Below, in pieces: positions 1 to 9,759 of a stretch of 20,541 nt of DNA. Below the pieces are notes generated by a model. It saw only the letters and a program-made list of their open reading frames with translations. It made no database searches and had not been told where the DNA came from. Both the position numbers and the translations under genes were made by a program. The stretch comes from Paulinella micropora (taxonomy: Eukaryota > Cercozoa > Imbricatea > Euglyphida): contig BJOX01000157.1 in NCBI GenBank assembly GCA_009731375.1, positions 838,463 to 859,003 of the forward strand. Reading direction: 5' to 3'. Position 1 is the first letter of the stretch. Each line of letters starts with the position of its first letter.

Positions 1-86
1 ATGAAAATACTGGTGGCACCGACGGGAATCGAACTGGCGACAGGGCCCAGATGGTAGAACTTGACCACTGGGCTATCACGGTGTCC
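1..86 (-). repeat. SINE head, tRNA-like (copy 1, cut by window edge)
   Basis: Read on the minus strand, 86 to 11 is a 76-base tRNA-like unit ending in CCA. It has an exact RNA polymerase III A-box (TAGCCCAGTGG) and a B-box one base off consensus (AGTTCGATTCC). The same 76 bases recur exactly at 1361-1436 and 20465-20540. The acceptor ends pair only imperfectly and the T stem has mismatches, so it looks like a tRNA-derived SINE head and not a working tRNA gene. The body continues off the window at base 1. Confidence 0.7.
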
Positions 87-149
<63 letters not shown>

Positions 150-229
150 TAATCATAATAATGATAATGATGATGATGATGACAACGACGACGACTACGA
201 CGACGATGATGATGATGATGATGATGATG

Positions 230-277
<48 letters not shown>

Positions 278-280
278 GTG
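87..280 (-). repeat. (TAT)n SINE tail with ATG/GAC interior
   Basis: This stretch is ATA-type trinucleotide repeat with a central block of ATG and GAC/ACG triplets at about 165-231. On the minus strand it lies directly 3' of the SINE end at 281-335 and directly 5' of the SINE head at 1-86. It is therefore best read as the tail of one SINE into which the next one inserted. Open frames here encode only poly-Ile, poly-Met or poly-Asn and are not genes. Confidence 0.75.
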
Positions 281-335
281 CTTCTCTGTCAATGGCTGAT
301 GCAAATCTGCACATGCGCCTCCATCGTCTCACCCG
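281..335 (-). repeat. SINE 3' end (copy 2, rest in gap)
   Basis: This matches the 3' end of the full SINE at 1171-1225 apart from small differences (for example GATTTGC for GAAATGC), and also 19274-19327. It ends in GAGAAGCAC followed by the (TAT)n tail. The rest of this copy would lie inside the adjacent N gap. Confidence 0.7.
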
Positions 336-1140
336 NNNNNNNNNNNNNNNNNNNNNNNNNNNNNNNNNNNNNNNNNNNNNNNNNNNNNNNNNNNNNNNNN
401 NNNNNNNNNNNNNNNNNNNNNNNNNNNNNNNNNNNNNNNNNNNNNNNNNNNNNNNNNNNNNNNNNNNNNNNNNNNNNNNNNNNNNNNNNNNNNNNNNNNN
501 NNNNNNNNNNNNNNNNNNNNNNNNNNNNNNNNNNNNNNNNNNNNNNNNNNNNNNNNNNNNNNNNNNNNNNNNNNNNNNNNNNNNNNNNNNNNNNNNNNNN
601 NNNNNNNNNNNNNNNNNNNNNNNNNNNNNNNNNNNNNNNNNNNNNNNNNNNNNNNNNNNNNNNNNNNNNNNNNNNNNNNNNNNNNNNNNNNNNNNNNNNN
701 NNNNNNNNNNNNNNNNNNNNNNNNNNNNNNNNNNNNNNNNNNNNNNNNNNNNNNNNNNNNNNNNNNNNNNNNNNNNNNNNNNNNNNNNNNNNNNNNNNNN
801 NNNNNNNNNNNNNNNNNNNNNNNNNNNNNNNNNNNNNNNNNNNNNNNNNNNNNNNNNNNNNNNNNNNNNNNNNNNNNNNNNNNNNNNNNNNNNNNNNNNN
901 NNNNNNNNNNNNNNNNNNNNNNNNNNNNNNNNNNNNNNNNNNNNNNNNNNNNNNNNNNNNNNNNNNNNNNNNNNNNNNNNNNNNNNNNNNNNNNNNNNNN
1001 NNNNNNNNNNNNNNNNNNNNNNNNNNNNNNNNNNNNNNNNNNNNNNNNNNNNNNNNNNNNNNNNNNNNNNNNNNNNNNNNNNNNNNNNNNNNNNNNNNNN
1101 NNNNNNNNNNNNNNNNNNNNNNNNNNNNNNNNNNNNNNNN
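336..1140. other. Assembly gap (N)
   Basis: There are 805 unresolved bases, flanked on one side by a SINE 3' end and on the other by a (TAT)n tail. The gap therefore sits inside repeated SINE copies. Nothing can be annotated here. Confidence 0.99.
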
Positions 1141-1436
1141 ATAATAATAATAATAATAATAATAATAATAGTGCTTCTCTGTCAATGGCTGATGCATTTC
1201 TGCACATGCGCCTCCATCGTCTCACCCGTGAGGGGAGTACGAAGAATTGACGATAAGCTCTAATGACACCCCCGCAAGGGCAGTTCCAACACTTCCAGAC
1301 GGGCCGGTATGTTCAATGAAAATACTGGTCCAGATGGATCGGTATGTTCAATGAAAATGCTGGTGGCACCGACGGGAATCGAACTGGCGACAGGGCCCAG
1401 ATGGTAGAACTTGACCACTGGGCTATCACGGTGTCC
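1141..1436 (-). mobile_element. Complete-looking tRNA-derived SINE copy
   Basis: On the minus strand this copy runs from a 76-base tRNA-like head (1436-1361) through a body of about 190 bases to a 3' end GAGAAGCAC at 1171, then a (TAT)n tail that enters the gap. The head has A-box and B-box promoter motifs. The body carries a short direct repeat: ATTTTCATTGAACATACCG occurs near 1342-1360 and nearly again near 1311-1325. Head, body and simple-repeat tail is the classic SINE plan, and no protein is encoded. Retrotransposition by a partner LINE is inferred from the class. The boundaries rest on comparing copies within this window. Confidence 0.72.
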
Positions 1437-1474
<38 letters not shown>

Positions 1475-1482
1475 TGATGATG

Positions 1483-1523
<41 letters not shown>

Positions 1524-1612
1524 CATCATCATCATCATCATCATAGTCTTAGTCACAATCATAGTAATGATAATGGTGACATTAGTGGTAATAGTAGTGG
1601 TAATATTAATAG
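1437..1612. repeat. ATA/ATG/ATC trinucleotide array
   Basis: Runs of ATA are interspersed with short ATG and ATC blocks, fading into AGT/GGT-rich sequence after 1545. The array sits directly 5' (minus strand) of the SINE head at 1436, so it is probably the tail of an older SINE copy. Open frames in it are poly-Asn or poly-Ile artefacts. Confidence 0.8.
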
Positions 1613-1613
1613 T

Positions 1614-1656
<43 letters not shown>

Positions 1657-1665
1657 GGATAGATG

Positions 1666-1704
<39 letters not shown>
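1613..1704. repeat. (GATA)n microsatellite
   Basis: About 23 tandem GATA units, with two GATG variants near 1656 and 1664. Confidence 0.95.
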
Positions 1705-1820
1705 TTGTTTTCGGTTATTGTATCTCTTTGATACCACTTCCGCTCTATCTCTTCTGCTTCCCACTCAGATCCTACCGGGTGGCAAGTATTTTGTTAAAAC
1801 AGTGTTTGCGTTAAAAAAAA

Positions 1821-1877
1821 GATAGATAGATAGATAGGTAGGTAGGTAGGTAGGTAGGTATTTAGATAGATGGATAG
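1821..1877. repeat. (GATA)n/(GGTA)n microsatellite
   Basis: A block of GATA units changes into GGTA units and then back to GATA-like units. Between this array and the previous one (1705-1820) I see unique sequence without a gene. Confidence 0.9.
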
Positions 1878-2177
1878 TTATTAGTGATTTATCAAGTCAG
1901 CAAAGTTTAATTAAATTCAAACATGCGTCAGGGCAGATTTTAAGGGCGCGCAGCGAGATCGCCACATGAAGCGCTTGTCCTTGATGGCAAAGAATGCTTT
2001 TCTGATGGTTGACTTCGACACTTGAAATTGTCCTCTGCTGTATTACCATGATATTACGGTGAGACACTCCCTCTCTATACTATCTTTTCATCTTTTCTCT
2101 CTCTTCGTTCCCCAGAGACGAACAGAGCAAATATGGGGTAGAATCAGCTCTGTCCCACTCATATTCCCCCAGCGACC
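1878..2177 (+). other. Leader region of the retroelement, no gene seen
   Basis: This is unique sequence before the first gag ATG. I could not find a tRNA primer-binding site, a TG...CA LTR boundary, or any stretch repeated downstream of the integrase. The bases just before the ATG (CGACCATGT) are a reasonable eukaryotic start context. Confidence 0.4.
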
Positions 2178-2411
2178 ATGTCTGAAGAATGGACTGAGGA
2201 TGACGGAGGGGCGAGTGCTCAAACCCCAGAAGATGTAAATACGCTAGTTGGCCCTCTAGGGGACGAAACGGATTTGGCAGTGCCTTCCTTTGACACAGGA
2301 GGAGCAGACAATCCAATGGACCAGGTCCAAGATGAGGGAGCGATGATGACGGAGGAGGAAAAGGAGAAGAAGGATGAGGAAGATCAGTGGGTGGCCGAAT
2401 ACGCCAACTAA
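2178..2411 (+). CDS. Gag N-terminal segment (acidic), frameshifted
   Basis: A 77-codon frame starts at ATG 2178 (M-S-E-E-W-T-E-D-D) and is strongly acidic, ending in an E/K-rich run. It stops at TAA 2409, but the neighbouring frame becomes clearly coding from about 2408 (L-T-K-K-E-F-E-K-K). A single-base deletion near 2405 is the simplest explanation, so this would be the natural start of the gag protein. No homologous fold is recognised in this part. The ATG was chosen because it opens the frame and has a fair start context. Confidence 0.6.
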   Translation: MSEEWTEDDGGASAQTPEDVNTLVGPLGDETDLAVPSFDTGGADNPMDQVQDEGAMMTEEEKEKKDEEDQWVAEYAN

Positions 2412-4681
2412 CTAAGAAGGAGTTTGAGAAGAAAATAGGGGAGCAGCAGGCCGGTAAATGGCTATATATTCCCCCAGAGATTCGATGGGGAGATCCCTTG
2501 AGAAAGGAGGATATCTGTTACCCCATCCCGAGTCAAGCTCTGCCTCTTGCAGCATTCCTCAGAGACGACGGTGCACAGTTACAGGTGCAACATGTCTCAT
2601 ATGGGGACCAAATGTCTTTACTGGAGCTACTCAACCTCATTTGGGGAGTGTTTGAGTGTGCTATACTCTATGAGTACCAGTCTGCGAAAAGTGTGCTGCC
2701 ATGGAGGACCAGAGCACTGGTCAGGTTGCTTGATCCTGGTCAGGACATCGAAGGAATAAAGAAGGGACAAAGAGAGTTTAAAGGCAAGAACCTGCGAAAG
2801 CAGCTTAATGTCATGGATGTGCCTTTGAAACTTATGGAGGCCAAGTTAATTGACTTTGGTAAACTCCAACAAACCAAATTTGGCAGGGACACTCACCCAG
2901 TCCTGCAGGAAATAGAAGGGGAAGTCGGAGGGGTGACGAAGGTGAAAAAGCTGCATGCGGCCTTTCAAAAGGACGATGCATGGAAGAGGTGGGCTCAGAC
3001 GAAGGATCATACGATCTTGGAGCCGAAGTAGGCACTTCCTGCTACTAACAAAGCAACAGAGAAGGAGATGGCGGAGAAAACTCTGCTTCTTCGGAAGGCA
3101 GCCGAGCTCATGTCATTCTTTCATCGTGCTCAAGACCTGCACATCAGGGATATAGCAACAGAAAAAGAAAGGAAGGCGTTGGAGGCACAAATTGCATTGG
3201 CTAGGGCGACTGCAACAAGGCATGCACTTTCCTCTGGAACTTTTCTGTCTCCCCCTAGTTTCGCCTCGCCAACCCATGCAGCCCCTCCCGCCTCTACGAC
3301 TGGCTCAGCGCCTACCACTGTCATTGTCAACAATAACGACAAGAAGGACAGACAGGCTATCATGCAGGCCTTCCAAAAATATACCAAGTCCGATCCAACT
3401 GCTCTTACGCTGTATGCAGAGACAGCGAGTCAGAAGGATACGGATGCTGGCCTTCGTGACAAGCTCTGTATGAAGCAGCATCCAACGGACGAAACACAAG
3501 AGTATGAGGCGTTGTCCACCTTGTTGGACCCATCAATCCTTACACAAGGGTTTGATGTAGCGGCATACAAAACGTTGCGAGCGGGAGTGGTGTCGGCTAG
3601 AAAGACCACCACAGACCTGCAATGCACGGTGCCAGTTGCCGTCCTCTTGCAATATTTTAAAACTCATGGGTATCAGCACCTGTGCACTGGTACTTTGATT
3701 GGGTTCGAAATTTTTCAAGAGGTGAACACAGGGTTAGGCGATAGCAAGAGGTTGGCGGGGATCCTCACGGAGGTCAGCGCCAAGTACGTGCTCTTTTATA
3801 GCCGGAAGTACATCATTATGTACTTCTTGAGCGCTTTGTGTGCCAGACACCCGAGCAAGCTCGCACGGCTCATACAATCATGTCAGTCTTTCAAGGCGGT
3901 GAAGAAGGGGGACTTTTTGGAAACCAATATATACGAGAAGACTGTTGCTGCTACTCAGCCGGACGACCTGTTCAAGGAGGTGCTCGACGTGTGTTCCGAA
4001 TCAGACACTGCCACTGAGTCACTCTCCAGTACCACGACACAGGGGGTTGTAGGTGCCCAAGCAGCACATGCAACTCGGGTGGCAGGTCTGAAGAGAGTGA
4101 GAGATGAGAAGGTACCTTGTTACCGCTATTTCTTATACATGACGTGCAAGAAGGAGCAAGAGCTTGGCTTAGGCAACTGCCCATACAGCCATGACTCTGA
4201 TGATGTGAGGATGCGAAATACCTTCTTGCGAGAGCTCAAAGGCAGCAGAAGGGGCACATACTTCATGTACAAGAAGGAGTTGGAGGAGAGGAAGTGGAGT
4301 GCAAATATGGTCGACGATGCGGAGTTCCGCGGGGCCATCATTTCCTTCCTTGAGAAGATGCAGAAGAAGGAGGCGAAAGAACAACAACAGGGCCGACCAA
4401 TGGCGCCGACAAGAGGAGGAGGAATGAGAGGATCGTCTCGAGGGTCCCGAGGGACGCAAAGAGGAGGAGGAAGGGGAGGTCGAGGCCACACGGGCTATCG
4501 TCCAAGTGGAGGCTGGACCCCAACGAGGACCCCAACGCGCCCTCCCAGAGGAAGCGGATACTGGAATAGCTCTAGCTCCAGTTCCAGCTCCAACTATCCC
4601 CAGCAGGCATATGCCGCTGCGAGTGGGGACCAACAAGACGCTGGCACCGACCCAGGTGAGCGTATTGAAGTCTTAGAATGA
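2408..4681 (+). pseudogene. Gag-like protein with CCCH zinc finger and RGG tract, one internal stop
   Basis: The frame is open from about 2408 to TGA 4679-4681 except for an amber TAG at 3029-3031, after which the same frame continues without a break. The first part (to 3028) is a helical, capsid-like region I cannot match to a known gag. After the stop comes an Ala/Lys/Glu-rich helix, a Pro/Ser/Thr linker and another globular region. Numbering from ATG 3068, Cys351, Cys360, Cys371 and His375 form a C-x8-C-x10-C-x3-H zinc finger. An Arg/Gly-rich tract follows at about residues 449-482, then a Ser run. Both are expected to bind RNA and would stand in for the usual CCHC nucleocapsid knuckle, which I do not find. 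Calling it gag rests mainly on position before protease and RT. Confidence 0.65.
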
Positions 4682-5745
4682 CGGGAGGAGAAGAGGGAGA
4701 AGGGGACAAAAACTGTTCTTTTTAATCCGACAGTCACGGTTATGCCTGCTGTTGTTGAACAGAATACGATCAGTCCCGTACCTCCTAGACGTGAAGTTGA
4801 AGGCACACAGCCTCAAAAGCCTCAAGGTAAGCATTGGCTAGTCCATCCTTCGAGAGCTAATATGATAAATGATGCAAATAGGAAGGCGAACAAGGCGATG
4901 GAGGAGAGGAAACCGAAACCGAATGCTGGGCCTTCGACTGCAAAGAAACAGCGGGTCGTTTCGCCGCCGACGGACTCAATAGTCTCTACTGTAGACACAT
5001 GTACACTCAGTGTACCAGACTCTGTCTCACAGACACCCGAGATACCGGAAGACCCGGATACTCGAGAGGCTAAGCTAGAGAGGAAGGAGGAGGAACGAAA
5101 AGAGGACAAGGAACTTGAGCTTAGACTCAAAACCTTAGAACAAAAAATTCATGTGCTAGCGGCTAGTTTACACAGACCGGACGCGCTATGCTACACTGAC
5201 CTCTTTTGTGAAACTTTACAAACCACATTGAAAGTTGGTAATGATAAGATGGCGAATATTAATATTGTCGGCCGGAAGTTTTTAAACTGTCACCGGGCAT
5301 GGGTGGACAAAAACACTAGAAAAACAAAGGGGACCCTAAAAGGGGTAGGCAGCCGTACAGAAATTACGGGCATCGTCGCATTAATTTTTAAATTGACATC
5401 AGGTCGAGTATATCGTGCGGACCTCTATGTTGTCCCCGATTACCACGGTTCAATCCTGCTGTCGTATGACCAATTGGCTACGATGGGGGCTGTGATCGAT
5501 TGCGCCGCACGGCGGGTAATTTATGGAGTGAAGAGAGGAGAGGAGGAGGATATTAATCCGATGACCGCTACTGACTCCTACGAGGCTTTTGAGCTGAGTC
5601 TAGCAACGGAGATAAAAAAGTTTGCCTTCGTACATGAGGTAACGGAAGCTATGTGCATCCCTATGTCACAGTGCCGGACGAACTGTCCTGGACCGACAAT
5701 TGGGAGACGGAGATGCAGGCGTATACGGTTACGATTCCCGCATGA
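4682..5745 (+). pseudogene. Retropepsin-like protease region of pol, degenerate
   Basis: This frame continues directly from gag after the UGA at 4679; the first ATG is at 4742. A basic, Pro/Ser-rich linker and an E/K-rich coiled segment (about residues 118-140 from 4742) precede an aspartic-protease-like domain at about 155-265. The C-terminal half has the typical Ty3 look: a short I-L-L-S-Y-D-Q-L segment, then G-A-V-I-D-C. At the expected active site D-[ST]-G-A the sequence reads D-K-M-A (Asp168, Lys169, Met170, Ala171), with a following I-N-I-V that fits the family. A 1-nt deletion near 5660 moves the reading frame, and the new frame meets TGA at 5743. Activity is unlikely as written. Confidence 0.6.
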
Positions 5746-7236
5746 GACAAAAAGTCTATTGATGACTTAGTCGTAGCGCGTAATGAGGAGATAATATGTG
5801 TTGCGAAACAGTGCCCGTCGTTGGCCAGATTCGCAGAAGGTGGCGGTGCAGATGTCCATATTACTAATGGCTANNNNNNNNNNGACGTCTTCAGGCGCAT
5901 CGGAGCTTTTGGCCTGAAATGCAACCTAAAGAAATGTCAACTCGCCAAGACAAGTGTGACGTATTTGGGTTACGAGATTTCTCATAATAGGGTCTCGATA
6001 TCGCGCGAAAAGAGAGAGGAGATCGTGAGTAGACAGTTGCCAAGGAATCGCACGGAGTTACACTCTTTTCTTGCGATGGCACAGTACTACAGCCAGTTCA
6101 TACCCGATTGGGGTGCAACTCGGGCTAAGGTGGAGAAGATGATTGATTTCGGAGACTTTGAGAAGTGGGATGAGGAGGCTTTGCAGGCGTTTAATACACT
6201 CAAAGATATCATTTATAAAGATCCCAAGGACGGCGGATTAGTACTTATGATGCCCGACTTTACGAAGCCGTTCGTAGTCGACACAGATGCATCTAAGTTC
6301 GCGATCGGTGCGGTGCTGCAACAAGAAGATGAGGAGAAAAAGTTGCGCCCGATCATGTTTATTAGTAGAAAGCTGTGTGCGGCGGAGCGAAATTACTGCA
6401 CGCGACAGAGAGAGGCGTTGGCAGTAGTATGGGCTCTCAAGAGGCTCAGAGAATACCTATGGGGAGGACCTCTATTCACGGTTAGGACCGATCATCATAA
6501 CCTTCTTTGGTTGATGAATCATGAACAAACCGGCCGTTTGGCGCGGTGGCAAGCTTTCTTGTCATGTTTCAATTTCACGATGGTCTACTTACCGGGAAAG
6601 CGAAACGTAGTCGCTGATAGCCTTTCCAGGCTAGAGTTTCAGTCAGAGGTGTCGGCTCTCGTATCATCAGTGGAGATGATAGATCTGTCCACGGACAAGG
6701 TGTACGAGGTAAGCCACATAGAGACGATGCAGATGGCAAGAGGCGTTCGTTATGACCGCACGGGTCTACGATATAGTCCTCAAGGCCCGGATCATGGCAT
6801 ATGCTGTGAGGCACATGTTCTCGAAGACGCTGAGTGGTCTTATGAGGCATATGAGAACGCGAAGGCGAATATAAAAGAGGAGGAGGAGACGACTGAGGTC
6901 TGTACTGAACCTCCGCAGGAAAATCGAAGCGAGCTTGATGAAGACCCAGAAAGGGTAGGAGTAAGGTTGGAGGACGGTACTGTCCATATCGCCTCGCCTA
7001 CCGCATGGAGGCAACAACAGGCGACGGATCCGGAGTTCAAGGAGCTCATAACGTTATACAAGAGCCCTAATGAGCTTAAAAAGACTCCGCAGATCAAAGA
7101 TCAGATGAAGGAGATGGCGTGAAGAGATGTGCTATTGTGGTACAAGAGCCAGCACGGCAAATTTGCGTCACAGCCGGATAAATGGACTCTCTGGGTACCA
7201 GAGAAGTTGAGGCGCTTTATATGTCGCTGCCCATAA
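5746..7236 (+). pseudogene. Pol: reverse transcriptase (partial) and RNase H
   Basis: The frame is open from 5746 to TGA 7120, then readable to TAA 7234. Before the 10-N gap at 5874 lies the protease-RT linker. Immediately after it the sequence resembles the region downstream of the RT YxDD motif: G-L-K-C-N-L-K-K-C-Q and Y-L-G-Y-E-I-S. The fingers and palm, including YxDD, are therefore absent from the assembly. The thumb/connection region follows, then RNase H with acidic residues in T-D-A-S (Asp codon 6286), R-E-A-L-A (Glu codon 6412) and T-D-H-H-N (Asp codon 6490), ending in V-A-D-S-L-S-R-L. An acidic spacer leads towards integrase. The TGA at 7120 and a 1-nt shift near 7210 break the link to integrase. 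Confidence 0.85.
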
Positions 7237-9160
7237 CTGCCCCTTGCTGGCACATCCGGGTCGACAAACAACCCATTGGTTCATAGCGAGGCGATTTTGG
7301 TGGAAGGGGATGAAGGAGGAGATAGACAGAGAAGTGGACGCATGCATCCCATGCAAGACCACAAAGACACCGCTGAAGGCGAATTTTGACCTGATCGGTA
7401 CATTCCCTTTACACGCCGGGATGTTTGAATTATTACACATCGATCATGTGGGACCTTTCCCCGAATCGGCCGAAGGGTACAGATACCTTCTTACTGCCAT
7501 TGATCGAGCCACCAATTATGTGTGGGTTGTTCCTGTTAAGGACGTTACAGGCAAGACAACTGCGGAGGCTCTGATCGACAGGATCGTCTCGCAGATCGGA
7601 GTGCCTAGAAAGATATGTTCTGATCGAGGTTCTGACTTTAATAATGAAGTCATCGACAGACTATCTAAGTACTACGGGATGAAATGGCAATATGTTACTG
7701 CCTATAACCCGAGAGCGAATGGCAAGATCGAGCGGGTACATAGACCTCTCAAAGCCTCGCTTAAGATGTACTGTATGAAGAAGGAGAATCAGAGAGCCTG
7801 GGTGGAGGCAGCACCTTCATTTGCCTTTGCAATGAACTGTCTACCCTCATCGGCACTAGGAGGAGCCAGAAGCTCAGTCTCGCCACATGAATTAGTTTAC
7901 GGCCGAGAGCCTAGTATCCCAACCTCGCTTCTGCACCCAAAGGATACTTGGGCAGATGAGGATGAGTTGTTCGGGATGAGACTAAGAGCGAAGATGGAGG
8001 CGGAGCAAATAGTTGCGGCGCACAGGGAGGCGGAGCGCAGAAAGACTGATGCACAAGGAGTGCGACAAGCGCACTTAGATCAAGTCCGTTTCCAGGTTGG
8101 GGATATTGTACTCCTGTACCATCCTCAAGTACCCAAGGGGGTTAGCTCTAAGCTGTTTACCCACTGGAAAGGACCATACCAGATCATGGATCAGATGGGA
8201 CCTCTGAACTATAAGATCAGGGGTAGAGGGAAGGTGCAAATCGTGAATGTTCGAAGGCTGATCAAATATGACCCCTTCTTACTTGAGGATGAATCCGTTG
8301 AGGAGGCGTTGAAACGGATGAAGGAGGATTTCAAAGAGGTACCGCCTATCAATAAGGAGGATACCTTAGAAGAGGAAAATGCCTATCGGGCACCAGTCTC
8401 GGAGAAGGAGGAGACCGAGAAGGAGAGTAAGAAAGGCTCAAACCGCAAAAGCGCGGCGGGGACTCAGTCTAAAGCCCCCATAGTCCGCGGCGGTACGAAG
8501 GAGAAGTTCACGGAGGCGCAGATGACGAGAGCGCAAAACGATCTTATTTTTGACCAACCGAGGAAGGTGACGAGGTCGACGCGAGCGGCGGATGTTCATG
8601 GAGGAGGAGGGGAGAAAGACACTAACCCAAACTCGGGTAGTGTAGACATTCGCCATGCGCGGTGGAAGGAAGGCGAGGCGATAGCGACCATCAAGTGGGT
8701 CCAAGACGCTTTTTATTTGATGCGACCGGCAGAACCTCATGTTGCCGATGACACTCTCTCAGATCTTTATCTCATGCGAGCTGTGGCAGTCCCGCAGACT
8801 ACGCGGGCAGCACGGACATCGAAGAGATCCTTAGCAGCAAAAACAATACAACCGGTACTCCATTTCTGGAGAAGCATGGACCCTGTTGAGGATCCAAAAG
8901 CTAGACAATATTTACCGGTATACAAAGACGCAAAAGATCTCTAGACTTGGGATGGTACTATTACCCCTCGAGATAAAGACCACACTGCGTGGACTATTCA
9001 GTCACTGCCTAGGGGAGTGCTGGACATCCCTTTTGACTTATCATTGGGCGCCATCCCGAACTGAATTTGGGACAGTCTTGAGGAGTCGAAGTTTGATTTG
9101 ACTTTTGTTGGCGGCCCGCCACCTGGCAAAGAAGTTCGCGCAAGGCGACGAAGGCAGTAA
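7229..9160 (+). pseudogene. Pol: integrase with GPY-like domain and long C-terminal tail
   Basis: The frame starts near 7229, after the shift. The N-terminal HHCC zinc site is present: H-N-C-P-L-L-A-H-P-G, then C-I-P-C. The core has the full DDE triad at Asp codon 7442 (H-I-D-H-V-G-P), Asp codon 7622 (S-D-R-G-S) and Glu codon 7730 (G-K-I-E-R), with exactly 35 residues between the last two, as in retroviral-type integrases. A GPY/F-like module (H-W-K-G-P-Y, then V-N-V-R-R-L) follows at about 8150-8270. The tail is basic and disordered, then becomes globular-looking. TAG 8942 and TGA 9062 interrupt it, yet the same frame stays protein-like to TAA 9158. No chromodomain was recognised. Confidence 0.88.
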
Positions 9161-9746
9161 GTGACAATTTTCTTTTACCACGCGTCGGACATTGAGCGAC
9201 CGCATGTAGATTAATTTCATATTACCCATGCCAGATCATGTCTTATTGAAATGATTTTTTACCATTGTTGTTACTTGGCATTTCTATCGCAACATATGAG
9301 TGCGAAGGTCAATCGGCAAATTGATACGACACCGTATAAGGGGATCGCTGGTGAGTTTAGCGATGGTGTTCCTGGTACGACCCTGCAACAAGTACTCAGG
9401 GTGATGTTCTCAAAAATGTTCTCCTAGTAGACATATTAAATATTTTTCTTTGGATATACTCAAAATCGTCATACCAGTGCACGGTCCGTCTCTACTTGTG
9501 TCGGCATATCGCATGGTCGGGCTCACTCACCCCGGCTTTGGATAAAGTTATTAGGACTGGCCCCCTAGTACTATATTAAGATAACCGATTGTATACAAGG
9601 GTATGTTATTAAAAGACAATGTATTTACTGATCGGAAGTGTTTTTGAAGGAGGAGAAAAATTATAATGCTGCTCTTATTTTTTAATAGTAATACTATCGT
9701 TCTTGACATACTGCCTCAGAATTAAGTTACGGGGGGGACAACGAGT

Positions 9747-9759
9747 GGGGAAGGAGGAG
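9747..9759 (+). promoter_or_regulatory. Possible polypurine tract
   Basis: A purine-only run, GGGGAAGGAGGAG, is preceded by GGGGGGGACAACGAGT and followed by a T-rich stretch. In LTR elements a tract like this just 5' of the 3' LTR primes plus-strand synthesis. No TG dinucleotide marking an LTR start follows directly, so the assignment is weak. Confidence 0.3.

Larger units (their letters stand above)
2178..9160 (+). mobile_element. Ty3/gypsy-type LTR retrotransposon, decayed internal region
   Basis: The order gag, protease, RT, RNase H, integrase on one strand is the Ty3/gypsy order (Copia elements put integrase before RT). Coding can be followed from 2178 to a TAA at 9158-9160. Lesions: apparent 1-nt shifts near 2405, 5660 and 7210; in-frame stops TAG 3029, TGA 4679 (possibly functional), TGA 5743, TGA 7120, TAG 8942 and TGA 9062; and a 10-N gap at 5874 where the RT catalytic core should be. 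No flanking LTRs were recognised. RNase H and integrase catalytic residues are intact, so decay is recent or some lesions are sequencing errors. As it stands the copy is non-autonomous. Confidence 0.88.

Noticed and set aside
11-86. Functional tRNA gene
   Set aside because: The A- and B-boxes are good, but stems mismatch, CCA is encoded in the DNA, and the unit recurs with a shared body and TAT tails, which fits a SINE better.
161-1263. Long open frames across the first N gap
   Set aside because: They are made of N and of trinucleotide repeats (poly-Ile, poly-Met, poly-Tyr); there is no gene evidence.
1260-1626. Poly-Asn/poly-Ile/poly-His open frames
   Set aside because: They are translations of a SINE plus its ATA tail and GATA repeats.
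4126-4636. Minus-strand open frames inside gag
   Set aside because: They are reverse shadows of the Arg/Gly- and Lys-rich gag coding sequence and lack splice or start support.
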